Source: Cognataquiflexum gelatinilyticum
GTDB taxonomy: Bacteria; Bacteroidota; Bacteroidia; Cytophagales; Cyclobacteriaceae
Reading direction: 5' to 3'
Assembly: GCF_024813435.1 (NCBI RefSeq)
Contig: NZ_JANAEZ010000001.1
Coordinates: forward strand, 434,001 to 498,000
DNA length: 64,000 bases
Below are positions 1-8,042 of the stretch, one piece after another; positions within the stretch are counted from its first letter, which is position 1; each line of letters opens with the position of its first letter. Below the pieces are notes generated by a model. It ran no database searches, was not told where the DNA came from, and saw only the letters and a list, made by a program, of their open reading frames with translations. The position numbers and the translations under genes are program-made.

Positions 1-1
1 T

Positions 2-487
2 GGGAAATTTGAACAGGCCGATGGTGGAACGCTATTTCTTGACGAAATAGGAGACATGAGTCTGTCAGCCCAGTCAAAAGTATTGAGGGCACTACAAGAC
101 CATAAAATCACCCGTGTGGGTGGGGATAAAGACATTAAAGTGGATGTCAGGGTACTAGCCGCCACAAATAAAGATCTCAAAAGAGCCATCGAAGAAGGCA
201 ATTTTAGGGAAGACCTTTACCATAGACTTAGCGTAATCCTGATTCAGGTACCGGCATTAAAAGACCGCAAAGAAGACATCCCGCTTTTGGTGGAAAAATT
301 CCTTGAAGATGTCGCTGCTGAATATGGAACTGCCAAAAAAGAAATATCAAAAGAGGCTATTTCCAAACTTCAGGAATTTCCTTGGACAGGAAATATACGC
401 GAACTTAGAAATGTGGTTGAAAGATTGATAATCCTGGGTGAAAAAACAATCAGTCTGAATGACATAAAGAAATATGCTGACTATTAA
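2..487 (+). CDS. Sigma-54 dependent response regulator (AAA+ part, 5' truncated)
   Basis: The 3' part of an NtrC-type activator that uses ATP hydrolysis to remodel sigma-54 RNA polymerase. The reading frame is open from base 2, before the first internal Met at 56. It shows the Walker B stretch GGTLFLDEIGDMS, the sensor/arginine-finger segment FREDLYHRL and the sensor II motif WTGNIRELRNVVERL. The protein ends about 30 residues after this motif, so there is no Fis-type helix-turn-helix. Such HTH-less receiver-AAA+ proteins are, as far as I recall, a regular Bacteroidota type. The receiver domain and GAFTGA loop would lie upstream of the window. Family assignment is certain; target genes are unknown. 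Confidence 0.93.
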   Translation, partial: GKFEQADGGTLFLDEIGDMSLSAQSKVLRALQDHKITRVGGDKDIKVDVRVLAATNKDLKRAIEEGNFREDLYHRLSVILIQVPALKDRKEDIPLLVEKFLEDVAAEYGTAKKEISKEAISKLQEFPWTGNIRELRNVVERLIILGEKTISLNDIKKYADY

Positions 488-505
488 AGGTCAGCATACT
501 TTTTA
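473..505 (+). terminator. Intrinsic terminator overlapping the regulator's stop codon
   Basis: A perfect 9-bp inverted repeat (473-481 with 490-498, arm TATGCTGAC) with an 8-base loop is followed by CTTTTTAT. The stop codon of the sigma-54 activator lies in the loop. It would end plus-strand transcription just before the convergent small lipoprotein gene. Confidence 0.6.
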
Positions 506-622
506 TCCTTTAATTTCTTTACTATCCAAAGCTTTGGCATATGCAGGACATGGTTTGCTTGAAGCACATGCACCCAAGGCCAAAAGACCTACTGCCATTA
601 CAATAATTGCTACTTTTCTCAT
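503..622 (-). CDS. Small lipoprotein, 39 aa
   Basis: A short gene read on the minus strand from ATG at 622. The product has two basic residues after Met, a hydrophobic run (about residues 4-17) and a lipobox ending LGAC with Cys at position 19. A short tail follows (CASSKPCPAYAKALDSKEIKG). The mature peptide would be a diacylated envelope peptide of about 20 residues with a CPAY element. It lies 52 bases behind the LuxE-like gene on the same strand and converges with the sigma-54 activator. I do not know its function. The classic lipoprotein signal and the clean stop make it a credible gene despite its length. Confidence 0.72.
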   Translation of the reverse strand: MRKVAIIVMAVGLLALGACASSKPCPAYAKALDSKEIKG

Positions 623-674
623 AAATGTTAGAGTTTTAAATCCAAATATGTTTAATAATAAAAGGAATACAAAA

Positions 675-1688
675 TTAATTTAGCATTAAATTACAGCCTC
701 GGATTTCACTGTTATCAAATCTACCCAAAACTTCTATTTTTTCCTCAGCAATTTTTCTACCCAAATCCTGCGTTTCGATAAAAGCACAAGAATGAAAGTT
801 TGCCAAATCAATGATATTAATACCACCTTGAGAACGGTCAGACCAAGAAAAAGGATCATTTACATCCCTGATGTAAACGCGGATACAGGGCGGTAAATTG
901 TATATTCCCTCTCCTTTGGAATACGCCTGGGACATAAGCTCTGTCATTCCATATTCCGAATGGATTTTATCCAAACGAAAGCCGGATTTTAAAATATGAT
1001 GTAGTTCATCTCTGATCATTTCTTTTCGTCTTCCTTTCATCCCCCCTGTTTCCATTACAATCAGGTTTTCGTTTTTAGGCATTGAACCCACCTGCTCCAA
1101 AAGATCTATCAATGCAAAAGTTACTCCTAGCAACAATACTTTTTCCTTCTTTGTAGCGAGCTTTTCTAATTTAGATCCAAGCTCTTGGTAATTGTATAGG
1201 TAGAATCCCGAATTTTCGGATCCCGACCTGGAAATAAAATAATTCGCCATACTCACCAAAGAACTTCCTTTTCTTTCAAGGTAGGATGGTAATAAAGCCA
1301 AAACATGATATTCACTGATATTCCCATACTCTGCTTCAAATAGATTAAGGGAATGTTGCAAATAAAATTCCTCTGACCAATAATAATGTTTGCTGGTAAT
1401 AGCTCCCGTTGTTCCGCTACTGGAGAAGAAATCCTCAAAATTATCCATTGATCCAGAAACTATCTGATGGTTTTTAAAAAAACTGATCGGTAAAAAAGGT
1501 ATATCCTTTACTTCAATTACCTTCTTTTCCAATAAACCTCTTGCTTTGACATATTGCCTATAAATGGCATTGTTTTCCAATTGAAATTTGTATAATTCAA
1601 GTGCAATTTCCTCAAATTCATTTGAATCGAGAGTCAGAACTTTCTTGCCAAAACATTTAAAATAATTGATCGTTTTATTAATTGTCAT
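675..1688 (-). CDS. LuxE-like acyl-protein synthetase / acyltransferase family protein
   Basis: A 337-residue protein of the adenylate-forming superfamily, close to LuxE acyl-protein synthetases and phenylacetate-CoA ligases. The nucleotide-binding P-loop SSSGTTGAITSKH is at about residues 89-101, and a second family motif, EYGMTELMSQAY, is near 245-257. LuxE proteins activate a fatty acid as acyl-AMP and pass it to a protein or a partner reductase. No LuxCD partners are nearby, so a bioluminescence role is excluded. In Bacteroidota these proteins stand alone and their substrate is not established. It is divergent from the lipoprotein gene at 1742 with a 53-base gap. Confidence 0.8.
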   Translation of the reverse strand: MTINKTINYFKCFGKKVLTLDSNEFEEIALELYKFQLENNAIYRQYVKARGLLEKKVIEVKDIPFLPISFFKNHQIVSGSMDNFEDFFSSSGTTGAITSKHYYWSEEFYLQHSLNLFEAEYGNISEYHVLALLPSYLERKGSSLVSMANYFISRSGSENSGFYLYNYQELGSKLEKLATKKEKVLLLGVTFALIDLLEQVGSMPKNENLIVMETGGMKGRRKEMIRDELHHILKSGFRLDKIHSEYGMTELMSQAYSKGEGIYNLPPCIRVYIRDVNDPFSWSDRSQGGINIIDLANFHSCAFIETQDLGRKIAEEKIEVLGRFDNSEIRGCNLMLN

Positions 1689-1704
1689 TCAAAAGTTAAG
1701 ATAT

Positions 1705-1734
1705 TTTGACCTCGTAGAATTTCTTGTAAATTTA
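1705..1734 (+). promoter_or_regulatory. Possible promoter with 14-bp palindrome
   Basis: TTTG at 1705-1708 is followed after 18 bases by TAAATTTA (1727-1734), one mismatch from the Bacteroidota -7 box TAnnTTTG. The -7 box lies in a perfect palindrome, TTGTAAATTTACAA (1724-1737). The next ATG (1742) is only 7 bases on, so a transcript from here would be nearly leaderless. The palindrome could also be an operator for the divergent pair. Confidence 0.42.
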
Positions 1735-1741
1735 CAACGGC

Positions 1742-2416
1742 ATGAGCAATGTAAAAAACTATCTGATTTTATTATCTATCCTTTTTGTATCGGGGTCCTG
1801 TATATCACCTCCTGACAATTTCCCTTCTACTCCTGAAATATCATTCAAAGATTTGAATTTTTCCTCATCTGATGGGGCCGATTCTTTAATTCTATCGATT
1901 AATTTTAAGGATGCCGAAGGGGATTTAGGATTAAATCCAAGTGACGTAGACCCTCCATTTAATCCCGTAACTTTCAAAAGAGATAATTCAGGAAATCTCA
2001 TAGTTTACAGTGCAAGGCCTCCTGAAGCTCCATCTTTCAACCCGATTGATTGGGTAATCAATCCAATTGTTAACAATGCGACGGTACGTGATACCGTTTG
2101 GGTAGAACAAAACGAAGACCATAACAATATCTTTGTGAGATTTTTCATCAAAAGGAATGGGGTATATACTGAATTCAGATGGCAAGACCCTCCTTTTTTT
2201 ACCACATTCAATGGTCGTTTTCCTAGGATTATCAATGGAAATGAAGCTTTGCCTGTTGAAGGAAGCATTCAATATTCAATGCTTTCTTTTGGTTGGAATT
2301 CTATTTTCAGAAATGACACCTTGAGGATAGATGTAGAAATTCAAGACAGATCACTGAATAGGAGTAATATCGTTTCGAGTCCAGAAGTGACCCTAAATCA
2401 AATCCGCAGAGAATAA
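1742..2416 (+). CDS. Hypothetical lipoprotein
   Basis: A 224-residue secreted lipoprotein. The signal peptide spans residues 1-19, with a hydrophobic stretch NYLILLSILFV and Cys20 in a VSGSC lipobox. The mature part is rich in Asp, Pro and Asn and contains a segment NFKDAEGDLGLNPSD that resembles extracellular beta-sandwich repeats with acidic loops. I do not recognise a named domain. Hypothetical lipoproteins of this kind are common in Cytophagales. The gene is a single unit, closed by a strong shared terminator, with a putative promoter immediately upstream. Confidence 0.75.
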   Translation: MSNVKNYLILLSILFVSGSCISPPDNFPSTPEISFKDLNFSSSDGADSLILSINFKDAEGDLGLNPSDVDPPFNPVTFKRDNSGNLIVYSARPPEAPSFNPIDWVINPIVNNATVRDTVWVEQNEDHNNIFVRFFIKRNGVYTEFRWQDPPFFTTFNGRFPRIINGNEALPVEGSIQYSMLSFGWNSIFRNDTLRIDVEIQDRSLNRSNIVSSPEVTLNQIRRE

Positions 2417-2435
2417 ATTCAAATCAAAAAATCAT

Positions 2436-2474
2436 AAAAAATGGTCTCCAATATCATAATGGAGACCATTTTTT
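2436..2474. terminator. Bidirectional intrinsic terminator
   Basis: A perfect 14-bp stem (2436-2449 with 2461-2474) around ATGGTCTCC has an A-run on the left and a T-run on the right. It sits between the convergent lipoprotein gene and the E1 dehydrogenase gene and can stop transcription from both sides. Confidence 0.9.
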
Positions 2475-2490
2475 TGCCCTAGGTGGAAGG

Positions 2491-4908
2491 TTAAAATATG
2501 TTGGGAAACAGATTCGGATTTGAATCATTCATCATTGCATATACTTTTTCAACTACATCATCCACTGATGGTTTGGAAAAATAATCTCCATCAGAAGAAT
2601 ATGCAGGTCTGTGTGCTTTCCCGGCTAATGTGCCTGGCTCCACATCTAGGTAATAGTATCCTTTTTGATCTTCTATGACCTGCTGCATCATAAATGCAGT
2701 AGCGCCACCCGGAACATCTTCGTCAGTAAATAGAATTTTATTGGTTTTCTTCAAAGATTCCACAATCCTGTGATCGACATCAAAAGGCAACAGAGTCTGA
2801 ACATCAATTATTTCAATGTCAATTCCCATTTGAGTAAGTTCTTCGGCTGCTTCCAACACGATCCTGCACATGGACCCATAAGTGACAACTGTTAAGTCTT
2901 TACCGGATTTTATCACTTCTGGCTGACCGAGAGGGACCTTGAACTGACCAATATTTAAAGGCATTTTTTCCTTCAATCTATATCCGTTTAAGCATTCTAT
3001 AACCAAGGCCGGCTCATCAGCTTCCATCAAAGTATTGTACATCCCTGCAGCTTGCGTCATGTCTCGTGGCACACAAATCAGCATCCCTCTTAAAGAATGT
3101 AAAAGCATTCCGATGGGGGAACCTGCATGCCAAACGCCTTCCAACCTATGTCCTCTAGTCCTGACAATTAAAGGTGCCTTTTGGCCTCCTTTTGTCCTGT
3201 ATTGAAGGCAAGCCAGGTCATCAGCTAAGGTCATTAAAGCATAATGAATATAATCCAAATATTGGATCTCAGCCATAGGTCTTAGACCTCGCAGTGCTGC
3301 TCCTATGCCTTGACCAATGATAGTAACTTCTCTAATTCCGGTATCTGTAACCCTATTTTCTCCATATTTTGCCTGTAATCCAGCAAAGGCCTGATTAACG
3401 TCTCCAATTTTTCCAACATCTTCGCCAAATGCAAAAAATTTGGGTTCAGTTTTTAATAGATGATCAAAACATGCCTGTAGAATCTCCCTTCCGTCAACCA
3501 TTACTGCATCTTCAGGATATTCTGCTTTGACAGGTACTATATTTTCAGCTTTCCAAGATGAATGGCTGTATAAATGAGAGTTATACCGGTCTTCATTCAA
3601 TCTTTGTTGCTCAGAATACCAAGCTAATAATTTTTCCCTAGCATCTGAATTCTCCTTTTTTGTAGTCCAAAGAGCTCTTCTAACAGTGCTTATGACGTCT
3701 TTTCTAATAGGATTCAATGCTTTGGTCAATTCTTCATTCAACTGATCCACCTGAACAGACTCAGTTGTGGATTTGGACAACGCAAGTAGAAGTTTGGAAG
3801 CTTCTTCCAATTCTGATTTTATTTCACCTGCAAAAGCTTTCCAAGCCATTTCCTTTTGGCTTTTCACAAAGCTTTTAGCCTCAACATCGATTTCATTTAG
3901 CTCTTCTTCAGTGACTTTCCCAGTATTAATGAGATATTCTCTGAATTTAAGTATACAATCATTCTCTTTTTCCCAAGTGAGACGTTCCTTTGATTTATAT
4001 CTTTCGTGAGAACCAGAAGTAGAGTGACCCTGTGGTTGGGTCATTTCAATCACATGGATGATAACAGGTACGTGCTCTTCACGGGCAATTCTAGACGCGT
4101 TTTCATAAGCTTTGTCCAAAGCTTCATAATCCCATCCTTTTACAACAAATATCTCAAATCCCTTTTGGTCATCATTTCTCTGGAAACCCCTCAAAACTTC
4201 GGAAATACTTCCTTTGGTAGTATGGTATTCATTTGGCACAGATATGCCATACCCATCATCCCAAATTGAAACAACCATAGGAACCTGTAAAACACCGGCA
4301 GCATTGATAGTTTCGAAAAACATCCCTTCAGAAGTAGATGCATTGCCTATCGTACCCCAAGCAACTTCATTTCCATTATTACTGAAATGACTCAGGCCTT
4401 TCAAATCCTGATTCTCTCTAAACAACTTGGAAGCATATGCTAGACCAAGCAATTTAGGCATCTGACCTGCTGTAGGAGAAATATCGGCTGAAGAGTTTTT
4501 CATTGAAGTCAGGTCCTTCCATGACCCATCGTCATTTAAAGACCTAGTGGCAAAATGCCCATTCATCAGCCTTCCAGCAGAGGCCGGCTCCAATTCGGCA
4601 TTTGTATGCGCATAGAGTTGGGCAAAATATTCCTTTACGGTCGATTCACCAATCGCAAACATGAAAGTTTGATCCCTGTAATAACCAGCCCGAAAATCAC
4701 CCTTTTGAAAATGCCTGGCCATCGCAATTTGGGCGAGCTCTTTCCCGTCGCCAAAAATTCCAAATTTAGCTTTTCCCATAAACACTTCTTTTCTGCCCAT
4801 CAAGGATGCTTGACGGCTTTCCTGAGCGATTCGGTATTCTTTAAGCAAAGATTCTCTCTCAAACACGGTAGGGCTTTTCTGTTTGGAATATGTTACCAAT
4901 TCATTCAT
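2491..4908 (-). CDS. 2-oxoisovalerate dehydrogenase-type E1, fused alpha and beta subunits
   Basis: An 805-residue thiamine-diphosphate enzyme joining E1 alpha (about 1-380) and E1 beta (about 465-805) in one chain. It is the decarboxylating component of a branched-chain 2-oxoacid dehydrogenase complex, which makes the acyl-CoA primers of iso-branched fatty acids. The alpha half has FQKGDFRAGYYRDQ, GRLMNGHF and the TPP region 188-222. The beta half has FAFGEDVG, NRVTDTGIRE, RTRGHRLEGVWHAGSP and the C-terminal LPFDVDHRIVESLKKT. The TPP motif reads GNASTSEG and WDDGYGIS instead of GDG and NN. E2 and E3 genes are not in the window. It has its own promoter and terminator. The exact substrate is inferred from the family. 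Confidence 0.9.
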   Translation of the reverse strand: MNELVTYSKQKSPTVFERESLLKEYRIAQESRQASLMGRKEVFMGKAKFGIFGDGKELAQIAMARHFQKGDFRAGYYRDQTFMFAIGESTVKEYFAQLYAHTNAELEPASAGRLMNGHFATRSLNDDGSWKDLTSMKNSSADISPTAGQMPKLLGLAYASKLFRENQDLKGLSHFSNNGNEVAWGTIGNASTSEGMFFETINAAGVLQVPMVVSIWDDGYGISVPNEYHTTKGSISEVLRGFQRNDDQKGFEIFVVKGWDYEALDKAYENASRIAREEHVPVIIHVIEMTQPQGHSTSGSHERYKSKERLTWEKENDCILKFREYLINTGKVTEEELNEIDVEAKSFVKSQKEMAWKAFAGEIKSELEEASKLLLALSKSTTESVQVDQLNEELTKALNPIRKDVISTVRRALWTTKKENSDAREKLLAWYSEQQRLNEDRYNSHLYSHSSWKAENIVPVKAEYPEDAVMVDGREILQACFDHLLKTEPKFFAFGEDVGKIGDVNQAFAGLQAKYGENRVTDTGIREVTIIGQGIGAALRGLRPMAEIQYLDYIHYALMTLADDLACLQYRTKGGQKAPLIVRTRGHRLEGVWHAGSPIGMLLHSLRGMLICVPRDMTQAAGMYNTLMEADEPALVIECLNGYRLKEKMPLNIGQFKVPLGQPEVIKSGKDLTVVTYGSMCRIVLEAAEELTQMGIDIEIIDVQTLLPFDVDHRIVESLKKTNKILFTDEDVPGGATAFMMQQVIEDQKGYYYLDVEPGTLAGKAHRPAYSSDGDYFSKPSVDDVVEKVYAMMNDSNPNLFPNIF

Positions 4909-4961
4909 TTTTTTTAATCTAGAAGCTAGTTGGGTTAATTACTAATCAATTACAAGTATTT

Positions 4962-4992
4962 CAAAAATAAAGAAAATTGACATTTTTACAAA
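4962..4992 (-). promoter_or_regulatory. Promoter of the E1 dehydrogenase gene
   Basis: On the minus strand TTTG (4992-4989), 19 bases and TATTTTTG (4969-4962) match the Bacteroidota consensus at every fixed position. Predicted transcription start is near 4955, giving a leader of about 47 bases. Confidence 0.72.
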
Positions 4993-5309
4993 TTTAAAAA
5001 CAGAATAATTTTGATTAATTTCAATAAAAAATTTTGATTAAAGATATTAAATATGTGTTTTACAAAATAAAATTTCTTTTAAGTAAAAAATGCAATCTAA
5101 ATAAATTATGAAATCCGAATTCCACAGATTAAATTATCAGCAAAATCAATTAAAAAAAAACCTCCAAAATATTTGATCCAAATAATATTTTTTTTGAAAT
5201 TTTATTAAGAAAAGTGAGATATAATAGAATAATATTTTATTTTTTATTCTATTTCTTACAGCATTCAAAATAATTGAATGGATAATGGTTTTTAATAATA
5301 GCCACATAT

Positions 5310-5317
5310 TATCTTTG
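5310..5317 (+). promoter_or_regulatory. -7 box of the ald promoter
   Basis: TATCTTTG fits TAnnTTTG exactly and stands 33 bases before the ald start codon. The -33 region is only a T-run (5289-5293), so the upstream half is weak. The 10-bp inverted repeat at 5223-5253 lies upstream and could bind a regulator. Confidence 0.5.
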
Positions 5318-5350
5318 GGCTTCTAATTAGAGAACCCAAATTTTAACAAT

Positions 5351-6469
5351 ATGATAATCGGTACCCCAAAAGAAATCAAAAACAATGAAAACAGGGTGGC
5401 ATTGACCCCTGCCGGAGCCAAGGAGTTGGTAAAAAGAGGCCATCAGGTCTTTGTACAGCATACTGCCGGAATAGGAAGCGGGTTTAGTGATGAAGAATAT
5501 GTATCTGCTGGAGCGACCATTTTACCTACAATCGAAAAGGTATATGCGATAGCAGATATGATCATAAAAGTGAAAGAACCGATTGAACCCGAATATAAAC
5601 TGATCAAAGAAAAACAATTACTGTTTACTTATTTCCACTTTGCTTCTTATGAACCGTTGACAAAAGCTATGGTTGAGAGCAAAGCTGTATGTCTAGCTTA
5701 TGAAACTGTTGAAAAAACAGACAAAAGCCTTCCCCTATTAATTCCGATGTCAGAAGTAGCAGGAAGAATGGCAATACAAAAAGGCGCAAATTACCTTGAA
5801 AAGCCTTTGAAGGGAAGAGGAATTCTATTAGGTGGAGTACCAGGAGTTTTACCTGCAAAAGTATTGATTCTTGGTGGTGGTATTGTGGGAACCCAAGCTG
5901 CATGGATGGCCGCCGGATTAGGTGCTGATGTGACCATTATGGACGTTTCACTTGCTCGAATGAGGTACCTTGCTGATGTAATGCCTGCAAATGTCAAAAC
6001 CATGATGTCAAATGAGTATAACATCAGGGAAATGGTAAAACATTCAGATCTTATAGTCGGTGCAGTATTGATCCCGGGAGCAAAAGCTCCCCATTTGATC
6101 ACGAGAGATATGCTGAAAATAATGAAGCCGGGAACTGTCTTAGTAGATGTGGCAGTAGATCAGGGTGGTTGCATTGAAACTTGCAAACCGACTACTCACG
6201 AAAATCCAACTTACATCATTGATGATGTTGTTCATTATTGCGTAGCCAATATGCCGGGTGCTGTCCCATATACTTCTACCTTGGCATTAACTAACGCTAC
6301 TCTACCATACGCTATTCAATTGGCCGACAAAGGATGGAAAAAGGCTGCTCAACAAAATAATGATCTAATCCCAGGATTGAATGTCATCAACGGAGACATC
6401 GTTTATAAGGCTGTTGCTGAAGCATTCAATATGGATTATGTGCCGGTAGAAAAGTATTTGGCTGATTAA
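5351..6469 (+). CDS. ald: Alanine dehydrogenase
   Basis: A 372-residue enzyme for NAD-dependent oxidative deamination of L-alanine to pyruvate and ammonium, in the cytoplasm. The N-terminus MIIGTPKEIKNNENRVALTP is the AlaDH/PNT signature. The catalytic Lys75 (KVKEP) and His96 (YFHF) are at the expected places, and the Rossmann motif GGGIVG is at 175-180. The length equals that of characterised enzymes (about 371-378). The absence of a following membrane subunit argues against a transhydrogenase. Single gene with its own promoter and terminator. Confidence 0.97.
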   Translation: MIIGTPKEIKNNENRVALTPAGAKELVKRGHQVFVQHTAGIGSGFSDEEYVSAGATILPTIEKVYAIADMIIKVKEPIEPEYKLIKEKQLLFTYFHFASYEPLTKAMVESKAVCLAYETVEKTDKSLPLLIPMSEVAGRMAIQKGANYLEKPLKGRGILLGGVPGVLPAKVLILGGGIVGTQAAWMAAGLGADVTIMDVSLARMRYLADVMPANVKTMMSNEYNIREMVKHSDLIVGAVLIPGAKAPHLITRDMLKIMKPGTVLVDVAVDQGGCIETCKPTTHENPTYIIDDVVHYCVANMPGAVPYTSTLALTNATLPYAIQLADKGWKKAAQQNNDLIPGLNVINGDIVYKAVAEAFNMDYVPVEKYLAD

Positions 6470-6488
6470 TATCGTTTGAAACATTTTG

Positions 6489-6525
6489 AAAAGCCCCTTT
6501 GAAATTATCAGAGGGGCTTTTTTTT
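6489..6525 (+). terminator. Intrinsic terminator after ald
   Basis: A 10-bp stem AAAAGCCCCT (6489-6498) with 6512-6521 has a 13-base loop and is followed by a T-run. It lies between ald and the convergent photolyase gene. Confidence 0.85.
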
Positions 6526-6528
6526 GCC

Positions 6529-7995
6529 TTACATTTTTCTTGAAGCTAGCGTATGTTTTTTCAAAATCATTTTAGAATACTTAATCACTTCATCATCCCG
6601 TTGTGCTTGCCACAACTGAACACGGGCAATTCTTCCCGAGATTTCCGGATCAACAATAGGTAAAGGATAATCAACCCCTAATTCAAAGCCAAAAATCACT
6701 TGTTCTAGTTTTGTTATTTTCCAAGGTTCATGGACTTGACCGGCTGGCAATTTAGAAAGTTCAGGAACCCATTTTTTTATAAAATTTGCGTTTGGATCAT
6801 GGTCAAGGGATTGTTTGATAGGATTATAAATCCTGACCGTATTGATACCTGTAACCCCAGCCTGCATCTGAAGCTGGGGATAATGAATGCCCGGCTCAAA
6901 ATCCAAAAAATATCTTGCCAAATGATTTGCACCCTCTCGCCAATCCATTAGTAAATGATGTGTTAAAAATGAAACCAACATGGCCCTCATTCGGAAATTC
7001 AAATATCCAGTCTCTTTCAGGCAACGCATACATGCATCAACCAAAGGAAATCCTGTTTTCCCTTCTTTCCAAGCAATGAGTTTGGATTTATTTTTTTGTT
7101 TTTCAAATTTATCAAAACCCTTATTTAGGTTTTCAAATTCTATTCTACATTCCATTTCAAACTTTTGAATGAAATGGCAATGCCATTGAAGTCTTGATTG
7201 GAAATTTTTAACATTACTTTTTGAAGGATTCTCAGATTTATATTTTTCAGCTTCCTGGTAGACTTGCCTTATCGACAAATTTCCCCAAGCTATGTATGGG
7301 GATAATCGGCTACATGACTTTCTACTTTCATCAGGTTTGCTGATATTCTTGCTATAATTCAATACCCTTCCCCGAAAAAACGATTCCATATACCTTCTCC
7401 CGATTGACTCCCCTCCCTCCTGCATATTTGGATGACGGACTTTCCAATCTTTGGGAAGATCCCTTTCTTTAATTTCATTTAGGAAATTAAAATCAAAAAA
7501 AAAGCCTTTGGAAAAATCAGGATCTTCTAGAGGGGAGTTCATGAATTTTACCCAGTTTTCTGCCCAATTAGCCCTATCTTTAATTCCTCTTATGGCACCA
7601 TTTTGAGGAAATTCTTTCCACTTGATATCATTTTTTTTAAAAAACCGGCTTACAATTTTGTCTCTTTCATAGGAAATTGAGATACCGGTTTCAATATGTG
7701 AAAAGATTGTTTCAACCTTTACAAGGGCCAGTATTCTTTCAAAGAAATCAATTGCTTCACCATGATGGACAAAAATTTCAGAATTGATAGCCTTTATGGA
7801 TTGATTAAAACTCTGAATGCTTTGGTAAACAAATCTCCAATGCCTCAAGTCATACTGAGGCGAATTAACCAAACTAGGTTCAAAAAAATAAACCATAAAA
7901 ACAGGTAATCCACTTTCTAAAGCTAATTTTAAAGGTAAATGATCTTTTGTCCTTATATCTCTTTTAAACCAAACAATATTGATTTTTTCCATCAT
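6529..7995 (-). CDS. Photolyase/cryptochrome family flavoprotein
   Basis: A 488-residue blue-light flavoprotein. The N-terminal Rossmann domain begins with NIVWFKRDIRTKDHLPL. The C-terminal FAD domain contains GRVLNYSKNISKPD, SRLSPYIAWGNLS, GKTGFPLVDACMRCL and NFRMRAMLVSFLTHHL. Photolyases repair UV dimers by electron transfer from FADH-; cryptochromes use the same fold for signalling. The loop that reads GGWQW in classical CPD photolyases reads HYPQLQMQAG here, so the substrate should not be assumed to be CPD. It is divergent from a TIGR03643 gene (47-base gap), a pairing I recall from other genomes. MMEK offers two Met starts; the family start is probably the second. Confidence 0.88.
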   Translation of the reverse strand: MMEKINIVWFKRDIRTKDHLPLKLALESGLPVFMVYFFEPSLVNSPQYDLRHWRFVYQSIQSFNQSIKAINSEIFVHHGEAIDFFERILALVKVETIFSHIETGISISYERDKIVSRFFKKNDIKWKEFPQNGAIRGIKDRANWAENWVKFMNSPLEDPDFSKGFFFDFNFLNEIKERDLPKDWKVRHPNMQEGGESIGRRYMESFFRGRVLNYSKNISKPDESRKSCSRLSPYIAWGNLSIRQVYQEAEKYKSENPSKSNVKNFQSRLQWHCHFIQKFEMECRIEFENLNKGFDKFEKQKNKSKLIAWKEGKTGFPLVDACMRCLKETGYLNFRMRAMLVSFLTHHLLMDWREGANHLARYFLDFEPGIHYPQLQMQAGVTGINTVRIYNPIKQSLDHDPNANFIKKWVPELSKLPAGQVHEPWKITKLEQVIFGFELGVDYPLPIVDPEISGRIARVQLWQAQRDDEVIKYSKMILKKHTLASRKM

Positions 7996-8042
7996 CTTAA
8001 AAACATTAGATTCTAGACTTTGTTTGGACCTTAAAGAATGTT

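Larger units (their letters stand above)
4918..5350. other. Intergenic region, 433 bases, very AT-rich
   Basis: Between the divergent E1 and alanine dehydrogenase genes. It holds the E1 promoter on the left, an A/T-rich centre with no coding frame that I can support, a perfect 10-bp inverted repeat (AATAGAATAA, 5223-5232 with 5244-5253) and the alanine dehydrogenase -7 box at 5310. No RNA gene was recognised. Confidence 0.6.

Noticed and set aside
474..683. Plus-strand frame of 69 codons after the sigma-54 gene
   Set aside because: It is antisense to the small lipoprotein gene, which has a much better coding signature, and shows no domain or start context.
4006..4269. Plus-strand frames inside the E1 dehydrogenase gene (several of 80-120 codons)
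   Set aside because: They lie opposite a fully conserved enzyme and show no independent domain; shadows of the coding strand.
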